A DNA stretch of 52,937 bases from a virus. The stretch spans positions 1-52,937 of the IMG/VR virus record IMGVR_UViG_3300025652_000098; one strand, written 5' to 3'. A program made the position numbers and the translations under genes. The notes beneath the pieces are model-generated. The model was not told the DNA's origin. It did no database searches and was given only the letters and a program-made list of their open reading frames with translations. Below, piece by piece: positions 52,755-52,937 of the stretch; position 1 is the first letter of the stretch; each line of letters starts with the position of its first letter.

Positions 52755-52937
52755 TGTATACCAACGAGACTGTTAACATATTAGAAGTAGAACTAACTAC
52801 CTACTGTAACGCTCACTGTGGCGCATGTGATAGAAATATCCAGGGAGGAGCCTTTAATCCTAAACTACCATTGCGACACATGACATACGACACTTGGCGC
52901 AAATTAATCACCTCTGAAAATTTATCGCATGTGAGTA
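52754..52937 (+). CDS. Radical SAM protein 10, N-terminal part
   Basis: The first 61 codons of another radical SAM gene; it runs off the window. The core is C18-x3-C22-x2-C25 (YCNAHCGAC), at the same position as in protein 9, and 'DRNIQGGAFN' matches 'DRNENGGADN' there, so it is a tandem paralogue of protein 9. The ATG overlaps the previous stop (TAATG). Any C-terminal SPASM region lies outside the window. Confidence 0.85.
   Translation, partial: MYTNETVNILEVELTTYCNAHCGACDRNIQGGAFNPKLPLRHMTYDTWRKLITSENLSHVS

Overview
The window is a piece of a tailed-phage genome of the marine T4-like (contractile-tail) type. The evidence is a set of T4 core genes: gp46/gp47 recombination nuclease, the late sigma factor gp55, and baseplate proteins resembling gp48, gp53, gp5, gp25, gp6 and gp7, in the highly overlapped, AT-rich style of cyanophage- and Pelagibacter-phage-like myoviruses. 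The host cannot be read from the sequence. No photosynthesis genes, tRNAs, integrase or CRISPR were seen.

Layout. (1) 1-3064, minus strand: gp55, gp47, a free-standing HNH endonuclease and the start of gp46. Two consensus sigma70-like promoters lie here, before gp55 and before gp47. (2) 3090-26863, plus strand: an HxGH nucleotidyltransferase, then the baseplate block (gp48-like, gp53, hub, gp5 spike, a possible lysozyme-like protein, gp25, gp6, a giant 3432-residue gp7-like wedge protein) and three fibre or structural proteins, the last with a Tyr/Ser/Gly repeat. Candidate T4-type late promoters (NATAAATA) sit at several starts. (3) 26872-52937, plus strand: a long, tightly packed accessory cluster that opens with a sigma70-like promoter. 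It contains four GT-A-like glycosyltransferase candidates, ten radical SAM proteins (eight with an N-terminal Cys-rich 'twitch'-like segment, two of classic SPASM architecture, the last cut by the window edge), two SGNH-like hydrolases, two methyltransferase-fold proteins, a 2-oxoglutarate/Fe(II) oxygenase-like protein, a cytidylyltransferase-kinase fusion of LicC/LicA type, a NodU/CmcH-type carbamoyltransferase and several small unknowns.

How it may work together. Regions 1 and 2 are standard replication/transcription and virion assembly. Region 3 looks like a biosynthetic locus. Sugar transfer, carbamoylation, methylation, nucleotide activation plus phosphorylation, deacylation and repeated radical chemistry are what one expects for building or remodelling a decorated glycan, or for modifying a peptide. 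Its first promoter is of host sigma70 type rather than late type, which suggests action on the infected cell, although late-like motifs inside the cluster may add late expression. The radical SAM expansion is the most unusual feature; its substrate is unknown. A decayed radical SAM gene end between two intact copies shows the array has gained and lost members.
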